Source of the DNA: Caldilineaceae bacterium
Lineage (GTDB): Bacteria > Chloroflexota > Anaerolineae > Caldilineales > Caldilineaceae
Direction: 5' to 3'
Length of the DNA: 15,253 bases
NCBI GenBank assembly: GCA_028819675.1
Contig: JAPPKT010000298.1
Location: 1 to 15,253, forward strand
How positions within the stretch are numbered: the first letter of the stretch is position 1; the number at the start of each line of letters is the position of its first letter. This document shows positions 7,646-13,384 of this stretch, in pieces. The notes under the pieces were generated by a model. That model had not been told where the DNA came from and did not search any database. It saw only the letters and a list, made by a program, of their open reading frames with translations. Position numbers and translations under genes: made by a program.

Positions 7646-7891
7646 ATGTTTCTTGAACGGATGGCAGTGGAAGAGAAATCGCGGCGGGAGAGACTGGTTT
7701 CAGAAGCCAGGACATATGCGGGGCTTCGAACGTACCGGCGCGTGCCCCGCTGGAAGGTGCGGCTGTTCTTGCGACTTGGGGGGTGGCTGGTGGCAAGGGG
7801 AACTGCTCTCCAGGAGCGTTATCGACGAACTGAGGCGCGGCTGGCACTGACCGACTATTCCGGTCATAACGGGATGGAGCAGGCGCTATGA
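7646..7891 (+). CDS. Small basic protein of unknown function, first gene of the middle operon
   Basis: 81 aa, not assigned to a named family. It starts at an ATG preceded by AAAGGAAGG and lies just downstream of the strong promoter at 7569. The protein is rich in Arg and Lys. Residues ~36-58 (WKVRLFLRLGGWLVARG and following) form an amphipathic or weakly membrane-associating helix, flanked by charged helices at 4-22 and 55-68. No cysteines and no signal peptide. Its stop overlaps the start of the DUF2089 gene by 4 bp (ATGA), so the two are made in coupled fashion and may act together, for example as a peripheral membrane partner of the regulator; this is inference. The promoter, ribosome site and overlap make it a real gene. 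Confidence 0.78.
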   Translation: MFLERMAVEEKSRRERLVSEARTYAGLRTYRRVPRWKVRLFLRLGGWLVARGTALQERYRRTEARLALTDYSGHNGMEQAL

Positions 7892-8271
7892 ATCCACTAC
7901 CTAGCGCTTGCCCGATCTGCCAAGCCGGCGATCTGACGGTCACCGGTTTCTTCTGCCGTGAGTGCGACAGCCGGGTGGAGGGGCGTTTCCTGGTGGAGAC
8001 GCCTTTTGCCGGTCTGACGCCGGAGCAGATGGAGTTTGCGGCGACGTTTATCCGGTGTGAGGGGAAGTTCAACCGGATGGAGGAGGAGTTGGGGATGTCG
8101 TACCCGACGCTGCGGGGGCGGCTGCACGAGATGATCCGGGCGATGGGGTTTGAGCCGGGGCGGGATGAGCCGGCGCCGCTGCCGGAGAAGGCGCGGCGGC
8201 AGATCCTGGCGCAGTTGGAGGCGGGCGAGATCGACTATGAAGCGGCTATGGAGCAGTTGCAGGGCGGATAA
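7888..8271 (+). CDS. DUF2089 family protein: zinc ribbon plus HTH-like domain, probable transcription regulator
   Basis: 127 aa. An N-terminal four-cysteine zinc ribbon has CPIC (C8, C11) and CREC (C23, C26). It is followed by EGRFLVETPFAGLTPEQMEFAATFIRCEGKFNRMEEELGMSYPTLRGRLHEMIRAMGF (31-88 region), whose LGMSYPTLRGRL segment is a helix-turn-helix recognition-helix pattern typical of DUF2089. The last ~28 residues, LPEKARRQILAQLEAGEIDYEAAMEQL, form a short helical hairpin also present in two other products of this operon. It is expected to be a cytoplasmic DNA-binding regulator, probably of its own operon; that role is inferred from the fold. It is coupled by a 4-bp overlap to the small gene upstream and followed by an 81-bp gap containing only a weak 5-bp hairpin. 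Confidence 0.9.
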   Translation: MNPLPSACPICQAGDLTVTGFFCRECDSRVEGRFLVETPFAGLTPEQMEFAATFIRCEGKFNRMEEELGMSYPTLRGRLHEMIRAMGFEPGRDEPAPLPEKARRQILAQLEAGEIDYEAAMEQLQGG

Positions 8272-8352
8272 CGCTTTCGTGTCTCTTTGGTTGGCGAGAT
8301 TGGCAGGCAGGCATGAGCAGGTAACCATTAGCTGGTTTGCAGGGGGAGAGAA

Positions 8353-9861
8353 ATGAGTGAGCAGATACAGGTGGAGCCGGAATCTACGAGCCCGCGGGTG
8401 CGGATCCGCTGCGGAGGAGATTTGCGGGTCGAGGGTTGGGAGCAGGCGCTGATCGAGGCAGCCGGGGAGGGAGAGCAGCCGGTAGTGAAGGCCGAGTCAG
8501 AACAACTCGAAATCGAGGCTGCGTCGTCGCTGGTGGTGCGGCTGCCGTTTGCAAGCGAAATCGTGGAGAGTGCGGCGGGAGGACAGATTAAGGTAAGCAA
8601 TGTGCGGGGCGGGGTGGAGATTGAACGGGTCGCGGGGGACCTGCTGGTGGAGGAGGCCGGCAGCGTGCGGATTGGGAGCGCGGCGGGCCGGGTGAACGTC
8701 GCGAAGGCGACCGGCGGTGTGGAGGTGACGAAGCAGGCGATGGGCGATCTGATTGCGGAGCAGATTGGGGGCGAGATCTCGATCGCGGCGGTTATGGGGC
8801 GATTGACGCTGCAGAATGTATCCGGCTTACGGGTAAGGCGGGCGCGTGCGGACGTGGATGTGCTGAATGCGGGCGGAAACGCGGTTGTCGAGAGAGCGGA
8901 CGGCGCGGTGGAGTTCATCAACGTTGACGGCGCGGCAGGGATTGGCAAGGCGATGGGCCGGGTCAGCCTGAGGGGGGTGCAGGGCAAGGTGGCCTGCGAT
9001 CAGGTGAACGGGGAACTGCATCTCGCGGACGTTGGCGAGGTGGCGGTGAGCCGGGTGATGGGGGATCTCACGGCTGAGAGTGTACGTGGTGCGTTGTCGT
9101 GCCGGAAGGCGAACGGGCGGGCAACGCTGCGAGAAGTGGGCGGTTCGGTCTCGATTGGCGGGGTGGGCGGCGACCTGGAGGTAGAAGGGTGCGGCGGCGC
9201 GCTGTCGGCCAAGTGCGGCGGCAGTGTTGAGCTAGCCAATGTTCGGGGCGACGTGCGCGTGATTGCGGGAGGCGATGTCCGCTGCCGTTTGTCGGAGGCG
9301 GAGGGAGGCTCGTTCAAGGCGGTTTGCGGCGGCGGGCTTACTGTTGAAGGCGGGGCAACGATGGTCGCGCGCGGTCCGGGCGTGCATACGTTCCGCGCCG
9401 GCGCGGGGAAAAGCAGTTATTCTGTGACTGCCGGTGGCAGCGTGCACCTGGATTCGGCGGGTATATTGAAGGGTCTTGGCGAAGAAGAAGGTGTGAGAGG
9501 GGCACGGGCGGCGGCGCGTGCGCAACGACGGGCCTCCCGCTCGCTGGGCAAGACGCTGCGGAGGACGTTGCGGGCGGCGGGCAAGAGGGCGGCTGAGGGC
9601 GATTGGGAGGATGCCCGCAGCTGGAGTTTCAGTTTTGACACGGATTCGCCGTCGTCCGGGGCTGCTGTGCGAGACGAAGAGCCGCTGACTGACTTTGAGG
9701 ATATCGACGTGGACGTGGATGTGGAGGTAGATGTTGAGGTGGACGTTGAGCCTGTCTCTGAGGAGGAGCGGATGACGGTACTGCGCATGTTGTCGGAGGG
9801 GAAGATCACGGCAGCGGAGGCGGAGGAGCTGTTGGATGCGCTGGGCAGGCGGGCGTCGTAG
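8353..9861 (+). CDS. Repeat-solenoid (DUF4097/adhesin-like) protein with C-terminal YvlB/LiaX SHOCT-like domain
   Basis: 502 aa from an ATG preceded by GGGGGAGAG. There is no signal peptide or transmembrane segment, so it is probably cytoplasmic. Residues ~77-333 consist of about 26 short repeats of about 9 residues (range 8-10), pattern x-hydrophobic-x-hydrophobic-x-x-(V/A)-x-G, for example RVNVAKATG, EISIAAVMG, RVSLRGVQG, DLTAESVRG, RATLREVGG. This predicts a right-handed beta-solenoid of the DUF4097/polymer-forming kind. A basic Arg/Ala/Lys linker (~383-415) follows, then an acidic stretch with an alternating Asp/Glu-Val run (452-466), then EEERMTVLRMLSEGKITAAEAEELLDALG (470-498), the SHOCT-like hairpin of YvlB/LiaX N-termini, here at the C-terminus. 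YvlB/LiaX relatives act in envelope stress; a sensor or scaffold role is inference. Confidence 0.85.
   Translation: MSEQIQVEPESTSPRVRIRCGGDLRVEGWEQALIEAAGEGEQPVVKAESEQLEIEAASSLVVRLPFASEIVESAAGGQIKVSNVRGGVEIERVAGDLLVEEAGSVRIGSAAGRVNVAKATGGVEVTKQAMGDLIAEQIGGEISIAAVMGRLTLQNVSGLRVRRARADVDVLNAGGNAVVERADGAVEFINVDGAAGIGKAMGRVSLRGVQGKVACDQVNGELHLADVGEVAVSRVMGDLTAESVRGALSCRKANGRATLREVGGSVSIGGVGGDLEVEGCGGALSAKCGGSVELANVRGDVRVIAGGDVRCRLSEAEGGSFKAVCGGGLTVEGGATMVARGPGVHTFRAGAGKSSYSVTAGGSVHLDSAGILKGLGEEEGVRGARAAARAQRRASRSLGKTLRRTLRAAGKRAAEGDWEDARSWSFSFDTDSPSSGAAVRDEEPLTDFEDIDVDVDVEVDVEVDVEPVSEEERMTVLRMLSEGKITAAEAEELLDALGRRAS
8581..9351 (+). repeat. In-frame ~27-bp coding repeats (nonapeptide solenoid)
   Basis: The DNA encoding residues ~77-333 of the solenoid protein repeats every ~27 bp at the protein level (hydrophobic pairs and a Gly every ~9 residues). 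Nucleotide copies are strongly diverged, so the array is old and selected for fold rather than recently expanded. Met-Gly pairs recur at residues 130, 148, 201 and 236, hinting at an 18-residue (two-repeat) super-period in places. Confidence 0.75.
9706..9750 (+). repeat. Hexanucleotide coding repeat (GAYGTG-like), alternating Asp/Glu-Val
   Basis: Seven and a half units of the form GAC/GAT/GAG followed by GTG/GTA/GTT encode alternating acidic and valine residues (452-466) just before the C-terminal hairpin. Unit sequences are imperfect. The result is an extended acidic beta-prone linker; its length could vary by slippage. Confidence 0.85.
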
Positions 9862-9966
9862 CGTCAGGTACCGTTGGTATCATTGGAAAGGGCGCTCAGA
9901 ATTCGGCAAGAACGGAAGGCCCGTCAGGGACAGTTCCCGCTTGAATGTTGGGAGAAACAACACCAT

Positions 9967-10008
9967 TTGATCCGCGAAGGCACGCGAAGGGACGCGAAGG
10001 CCACCAGA
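9967..10008 (+). repeat. 42-bp intergenic repeat, copy 1
   Basis: Begins TTGATCCGCGAAGG and ends ACCAGA. Inside, three adjacent 10-bp units at 9971-10000 share the core CGCGAAGG. A second copy at 12344-12385 has identical length and 38 of 42 matching bases. It lies in the 165-bp gap after the solenoid gene, 18 bp before the start of the 152-aa gene. The rest of the gap (9862-9966) shows nothing convincing. Confidence 0.88.
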
Positions 10009-10026
10009 TGAAGATGGAGGAGGAAG

Positions 10027-10485
10027 ATGGACATAGACAAACAGGATAACGACAACCAGCTTCCGGCGCGATTTCCGGCGGCGGTTGCGGTCCGAAGCAG
10101 CGGCGGGGTGGTGGAGACGGGGGAAGGCGGTCAGGCGGGGCTGCCGGAGATAGTGCGGCAGGTCCAGGAGGGAAGCCGGCAGCCGAGCAGTACGTTCTGG
10201 AGGAGGGTTCTCTTCTTCTGGTTCCGCATCTACAAGTACGAATGCCTGGCGAGTGAGAAGTCAAGTGTTTTGGACCTGCGGATTCCGATCCCTCTGCCGC
10301 TGATCGGGGCAGTTTTTCAGCAGAAGTTGAGCTGGTCGCAGGCGTTCCAATTTATAGAGCAAGGCCGCCGTCCGGATGGGATTCCGCCGGAGCGATTCCT
10401 GGAGTCGTGCATGCCGCTGGAGTTCCTACGGTTGTATGAGGGGAAGAACGAAAAGGAAGAGCTGTTGGTGATTGGATTGGACTGA
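10027..10485 (+). CDS. Unknown protein sharing an IPIPL-type C-terminal domain with the downstream YvlB/LiaX-like protein
   Basis: 152 aa from an ATG directly behind GGAGGAGGAAG. The first ~55 residues are polar and probably disordered. Residues 57-75 (FWRRVLFFWFRIYKYECLA) are aromatic and basic, perhaps membrane-touching. Residues ~80-152 contain VLDLRIPIPLPLIGAVF, then a helical stretch and a closing LLVIGLD strand. This resembles, motif by motif, the C-terminal half of the 128-aa protein encoded at 12465 (VNLTIPIGLVNMGLAVG, then helices, then LVEIYVE). Unlike that protein it has no clear SHOCT-like hairpin at its N-terminus. The gene lies between the solenoid gene and the ABC ATPase gene, 13 bp before the latter, so it is likely cotranscribed. 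No function can be assigned. Confidence 0.75.
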   Translation: MDIDKQDNDNQLPARFPAAVAVRSSGGVVETGEGGQAGLPEIVRQVQEGSRQPSSTFWRRVLFFWFRIYKYECLASEKSSVLDLRIPIPLPLIGAVFQQKLSWSQAFQFIEQGRRPDGIPPERFLESCMPLEFLRLYEGKNEKEELLVIGLD

Positions 10486-10498
10486 ACTGGAAACTGAT

Positions 10499-11518
10499 AT
10501 GAGAGCAGCGATTGAAATCGAGTCTTTGAGCAAGGTTTTCCGCAGCCGCGGCGGCAATGAGGTCGAGGCGGTGAGACGGCTGGATTTGACGGTGGAGCCG
10601 GGGCAGGTTTTTGGCTTTCTGGGGTCGAATGGGGCAGGCAAGACGACGACGCTGAAAATGGCGTGCGGCCTGGTGATGCCGACGACGGGAACGGTGCGGC
10701 TTAACGGATATGACGTGGGCAGGCAGCGGGGTCCGGCGATGCGGCAGATCGGGGCGGTGCTGGAAGGGACGCGCAATGTTTACTGGCGCATGAGCGCGTG
10801 GCAGAACCTGCTCTACTTTGGCCGCATAAAGGGGGTCTCGTCGAGCAAGGTGCTGAAGGCGAGGGCGGAGCAACTGTTGCGGGAGCTGGATTTGTGGGAG
10901 CGGCGGAAAGACCCGGTGGGGGAGTACAGCCGGGGAATGCAGCAGAAGGTGGCGATCGCGGCGGCGCTGATCGCGGACCCGCCGATCGTGCTGCTGGACG
11001 AGCCGACGTTGGGTTTGGACGTGCAGGCCTCGCGCACGGTGCAGGATTGGATAGTGCAGCTGGCGGAGGAGCGGGGCAAGACGGTCGTGTTGACGACGCA
11101 TCAGCTGGACATGGCGGAGAGTCTCTGCGACCGGGTGGCGATCATGAGCCATGGACGGCTGCTGGCCCACCGTCCCACGGGGGAGTTGCTCGACCTGTTC
11201 CGGCGGGAGTTTTACCAGGTGCGGCTGCGGGGGCTGGTGGAGGCAGAGAAGAGCGGGGCTTTCCCCGGATTCACGGTCAGCCGGGAGAACGGGCACACGG
11301 TCCTGGCCGGGGAGGTCGGCGTCGAACTGTCGGTTTTCGAGCTGGTGGAGCGGGCGCGGGTGGCGGGCATGGATTTGATCAGCGTCTCGCCGGCGGAGCC
11401 GAACCTGGAGGAGATATTTGTCGAGCTGATAGAGCGGGCGGAGGAGACGGGTGGGCAGGACGGTGGATTGGAACTGGAGGCGGGCGACCGGCCCGCTGGC
11501 ATTGAGGTCCGAGGGTAA
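10499..11518 (+). CDS. ABC transporter ATP-binding protein (ABC-2/DrrA-like exporter)
   Basis: 339 aa from the ATG at 10499, chosen because the protein then begins with the normal ATPase strand (AIEIESLSKVF); a TTG at 10472 would overlap the previous gene. Walker A is GSNGAGKT (42-49), the signature is YSRGMQQKVAIA (143-154), Walker B is IVLLDEP (163-169), and the switch histidine is H201 in LTTHQ. At the Q-loop position the sequence is AVLEGTRNVYW, with Glu89 where Gln is usual, a variant I recall from DrrA-like exporter ATPases. A ~100-residue C-terminal extension ends PNLEEIFVELIE, typical of ABC-2 export ATPases. It pairs with the permease encoded 4 bp downstream to export an unknown lipid, antibiotic or polymer. 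Confidence 0.95.
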   Translation: MRAAIEIESLSKVFRSRGGNEVEAVRRLDLTVEPGQVFGFLGSNGAGKTTTLKMACGLVMPTTGTVRLNGYDVGRQRGPAMRQIGAVLEGTRNVYWRMSAWQNLLYFGRIKGVSSSKVLKARAEQLLRELDLWERRKDPVGEYSRGMQQKVAIAAALIADPPIVLLDEPTLGLDVQASRTVQDWIVQLAEERGKTVVLTTHQLDMAESLCDRVAIMSHGRLLAHRPTGELLDLFRREFYQVRLRGLVEAEKSGAFPGFTVSRENGHTVLAGEVGVELSVFELVERARVAGMDLISVSPAEPNLEEIFVELIERAEETGGQDGGLELEAGDRPAGIEVRG

Positions 11519-11522
11519 GGCA

Positions 11523-12311
11523 ATGGTGGTGACGGGAACGGTATTGTTGAATGAGTGCCAGAAGCGGTTGATCATAATGTGGTCGTACCGGTTCAATTTC
11601 ATGCTCGAGACGTTCATGATCGGGTTTCTTTTCGTGGGCATCAGCTTCTTTGTGTCGGGCGGCAGGCCCACGGCGGAGCAGATGGCGCCGGCGCTGTTGG
11701 GCTACCTGACATGGTTTTTCGCGGTGTTTGCGATTTCGGATATGAGCCAGGGGATCCGTGAGGAGACACAGACGGGAACGCTGGAGCAGATGTACATGAG
11801 CCCGCTGCCGTCGGGTCTGCTGCTGGCGGGGCGCTCGGTGGCTTCAATATTCATCAGCAGCGGCATGGTGATTCTGATTGGCGGGATACTGATGCTGGGG
11901 TTGGGAATCCGGATTCCGCTTCGTCCGGAAGGCGTGCCGGTCTTTGCGCTGACCCTGGTGGGGCTGTATGGGTTCGCCTTTTTTCTGGGCGGGGCGACGC
12001 TGGTGTTCAAGCAGGTGAATGCGCTGAGCAACTTGCTTACGAATATGCTGCTGTTCCTGAACGGCTCTTTTCTGACGGTGGAACGGATGCCGGGCTGGCT
12101 GGAAGCGTTTGCCCGCAGTCTGCCGTCGACACAGGGGATCGACGTGCTGCGGCGGGTTGTGTTGGACGAAATGTCGCTGGCCAGTGTGTGGCAGGACGGA
12201 AGCCTGGTGTGGCTGACGGTGCATACGGTGGTCTTTTTGTTCGCCGGTTGGGGTGTATTTCTGTGGGGGGAGCGGGTTGCGCGCGGGCGCGGATTGCTGG
12301 GGCAGTATTAG
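11523..12311 (+). CDS. ABC-2 type transporter permease
   Basis: 262 aa from the ATG at 11523, 4 bp after the ATPase stop and preceded by GAGGG/TAAGG. Six membrane segments are visible near 24-44, 57-74, 105-129, 138-161, 167-185 and 228-248. The segment REETQTGTLEQMYMSPLP (79-96), between segments two and three, is the conserved cytoplasmic coupling region of ABC-2 permeases. PSTQGIDVLRRVVLDE (201-216) before the last segment also fits the family. It forms a homodimeric exporter with the ATPase encoded upstream. Context with YvlB/LiaX-like and solenoid proteins suggests an envelope-related or stress-related export function; the substrate cannot be inferred. Confidence 0.94.
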   Translation: MVVTGTVLLNECQKRLIIMWSYRFNFMLETFMIGFLFVGISFFVSGGRPTAEQMAPALLGYLTWFFAVFAISDMSQGIREETQTGTLEQMYMSPLPSGLLLAGRSVASIFISSGMVILIGGILMLGLGIRIPLRPEGVPVFALTLVGLYGFAFFLGGATLVFKQVNALSNLLTNMLLFLNGSFLTVERMPGWLEAFARSLPSTQGIDVLRRVVLDEMSLASVWQDGSLVWLTVHTVVFLFAGWGVFLWGERVARGRGLLGQY

Positions 12312-12317
12312 GTTACG

Positions 12318-12344
12318 TTGACAATTGCGAGAGACAGATACGAT
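12318..12344 (+). promoter_or_regulatory. Weak candidate promoter before the YvlB/LiaX-like gene
   Basis: TTGACA (12318-12323) is a perfect -35, but the best -10 is TACGAT (12339-12344) at only 15-bp spacing. It would allow separate transcription of the last gene of the set. It abuts the 42-bp repeat copy 2. Low confidence. Confidence 0.3.
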
Positions 12345-12385
12345 TGATCCGCGAAGTCACGCGAAGGGGCGCGAAGGATACCAGA
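12344..12385 (+). repeat. 42-bp intergenic repeat, copy 2
   Basis: Same 42-bp element as at 9967-10008, with four substitutions and no indels, including the three CGCGAAG-containing decamer units and the ACCAGA end. It lies 79 bp before the ATG of the 128-aa gene. Both copies have the same orientation relative to transcription. Confidence 0.88.
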
Positions 12386-12464
12386 GGCGCATCAAGTATT
12401 CTTTGACGGATTGCGCGACGGGTGCAGGAGAGGTCAGCTGTCTGAGTTTCGGGGAGAGGGATAT

Positions 12465-12851
12465 ATGGCAACAGCGGAAGAGCGGATGCGGGTCTTGAAG
12501 ATGATCGAAGAGGGAAAGATCACGGCGAAGGAGGGCGCGCGTCTTTTGGGCGTGTTGGGGAAGGGCGACGAAAAGGCGCGGCGGCAGCGGGGGCCAGGGG
12601 ATGGCCGCGCGGCGGGGGAAGGGCGCTGGCTGCGTCTGCGCGTATCCGATACGAGGAGCGGCAAGACGCGGGTCAATCTGACGATCCCGATTGGGTTGGT
12701 CAACATGGGGCTGGCGGTCGGGGCGCGGTTTGTGCCGGACGTGGCGGAACTGGACGTTGAGGAGATTCAGAACGCGTTGCGGTCGGGGCTGCAGGGGAAG
12801 ATACTGGAAGTAAGGGATGAAGATGAGCTGGTCGAGATTTACGTGGAGTAG
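12465..12851 (+). CDS. YvlB/LiaX-like protein: N-terminal SHOCT-like hairpin and C-terminal IPIGL domain
   Basis: 128 aa from the ATG at 12465, preceded by GGGGAGAGGG. Residues 3-32 (TAEERMRVLKMIEEGKITAKEGARLLGVLG) are the SHOCT-like helical hairpin, nearly the same as the C-terminus of the solenoid protein. A charged linker (34-55) leads to a domain with LRLRVSDTRSGKTRVNLTIPIGLVNMGLAVG (56-86), a helical middle (DVEEIQNALRSG) and a final LVEIYVE strand. It is a small soluble protein by sequence. The IPIGL half is shared with the 152-aa protein encoded at 10027. YvlB/LiaX-type proteins of Firmicutes take part in envelope-stress signalling; transfer of that role here is inference. Last gene of the set; I see no terminator right after it. 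Confidence 0.85.
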   Translation: MATAEERMRVLKMIEEGKITAKEGARLLGVLGKGDEKARRQRGPGDGRAAGEGRWLRLRVSDTRSGKTRVNLTIPIGLVNMGLAVGARFVPDVAELDVEEIQNALRSGLQGKILEVRDEDELVEIYVE

Positions 12852-13039
12852 AAATGTTTCAAGTGGAAGATGGGGTCATTTGGCGGATCGTAGCTAAATC
12901 GTAGGTATATTGTCCACTAAGCCGGTTGCGCTAAAAATGGAAGTTTTGCGGCTTGCAGATGGAGGTCCACCAGAGTAATTTTCGACAGTTTTGGGGGCAA
13001 TTGACGAGAGTTTTGAGGAAGGGTGCGCGGTGGGTGCGG
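12852..13039 (+). other. Intergenic region with no recognised feature
   Basis: No start codon with a ribosome site, no convincing hairpin-plus-T terminator and no repeat matching the rest of the window. The short frames on either strand across it would run through the promoter at 13040 and the RNA unit beyond. Confidence 0.6.
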
Positions 13040-13068
13040 TTGACAGGAGGCGGGCAAAGGCTTATACT
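13040..13068 (+). promoter_or_regulatory. Near-perfect sigma70-type promoter upstream of a non-coding unit
   Basis: TTGACA (13040-13045), a perfect -35, then a 17-bp spacer and TATACT (13063-13068), 5 of 6 to the -10 consensus. This is the best promoter match in the window. Predicted transcription start is about 13075. Confidence 0.85.
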
Positions 13069-13074
13069 TAATGC

Positions 13075-13302
13075 AGCCGTACCCCCCAAGACGAACGGCC
13101 GTGAAAATGTTCAGCAAGACTCTATACAAGACCCTCCGTGCGGTGGACTTACCACTGTCTCGGACACAAAAGAGTTGACACTCAAGGATGAGCGTGAACG
13201 CTGACTGTTTTGCGAACTGTAGCAGGAATGCAGGCTGGGTTGGATTGCCTGCAGAAGCCGTAAAGACCTGGACGCCCGACGCGTCCGGGTTTTGTTGTTT
13301 TT
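13075..13302 (+). ncRNA. Candidate small structured RNA (about 230 nt), class unknown
   Basis: The stretch between the strong promoter at 13040 and an intrinsic terminator ending at 13302 has no convincing protein gene; the best is a 23-codon ATG frame at 13107 without a ribosome site. Several hairpins can be drawn: GCCGT/ACGGC (13076-13080 with 13095-13099) with a loop containing CCCCCC; a six-pair stem around 13141-13157; AGCG-TGAA-CGCT (13191-13202); and TGCAGGC/GCCTGCA (13229-13235 with 13247-13253). I do not recognise it as tmRNA, SRP RNA, RNase P RNA or a named riboswitch. A 6S-like RNA was considered, but no long central-bubble rod is obvious. It could instead be an attenuator leader for the SWIM gene, 83 nt beyond the terminator. 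Boundaries are predicted from the promoter and terminator. Confidence 0.55.
13267..13302 (+). terminator. Intrinsic terminator of the small RNA unit
   Basis: CCTGGACGC (13267-13275) pairs with GCGTCCGGG (13281-13289), nine pairs with one G-U, around the loop CCGAC, followed by TTTTGTTGTTTTT (13290-13302). Confidence 0.85.
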
Positions 13303-13384
13303 GGGGGACGTGCATTTAACGGGAACCTGTCTCTGTTCCGTTTCGTTTCCTTCGTGCCAATCATCTCAGAGAAAGGAATGCAGA

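Noticed and set aside
8320..8337. Short hairpin AACCA-TTAGC-TGGTT before the solenoid gene as an operator or attenuator
   Set aside because: Only five base pairs and no T run; expected by chance at this length.
10352..11671. Open frame of 439 codons on the minus strand
   Set aside because: Antisense to the ABC ATPase with Walker motifs; the product is Arg/Pro/His/Gln-rich with no domain.
12953..13204. 83-codon plus-strand frame across the small-RNA promoter
   Set aside because: No ribosome site, no recognisable domain, and it runs through the near-perfect promoter at 13040-13068.
13075..13302. Assignment of the RNA unit as 6S RNA
   Set aside because: Length would allow it, but I could not draw the long closing stem with a central bubble; left as class unknown.
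12917..13315. 132-codon minus-strand frame
   Set aside because: Covers the promoter and terminator of the opposite strand, has no start signals and no domain resemblance.
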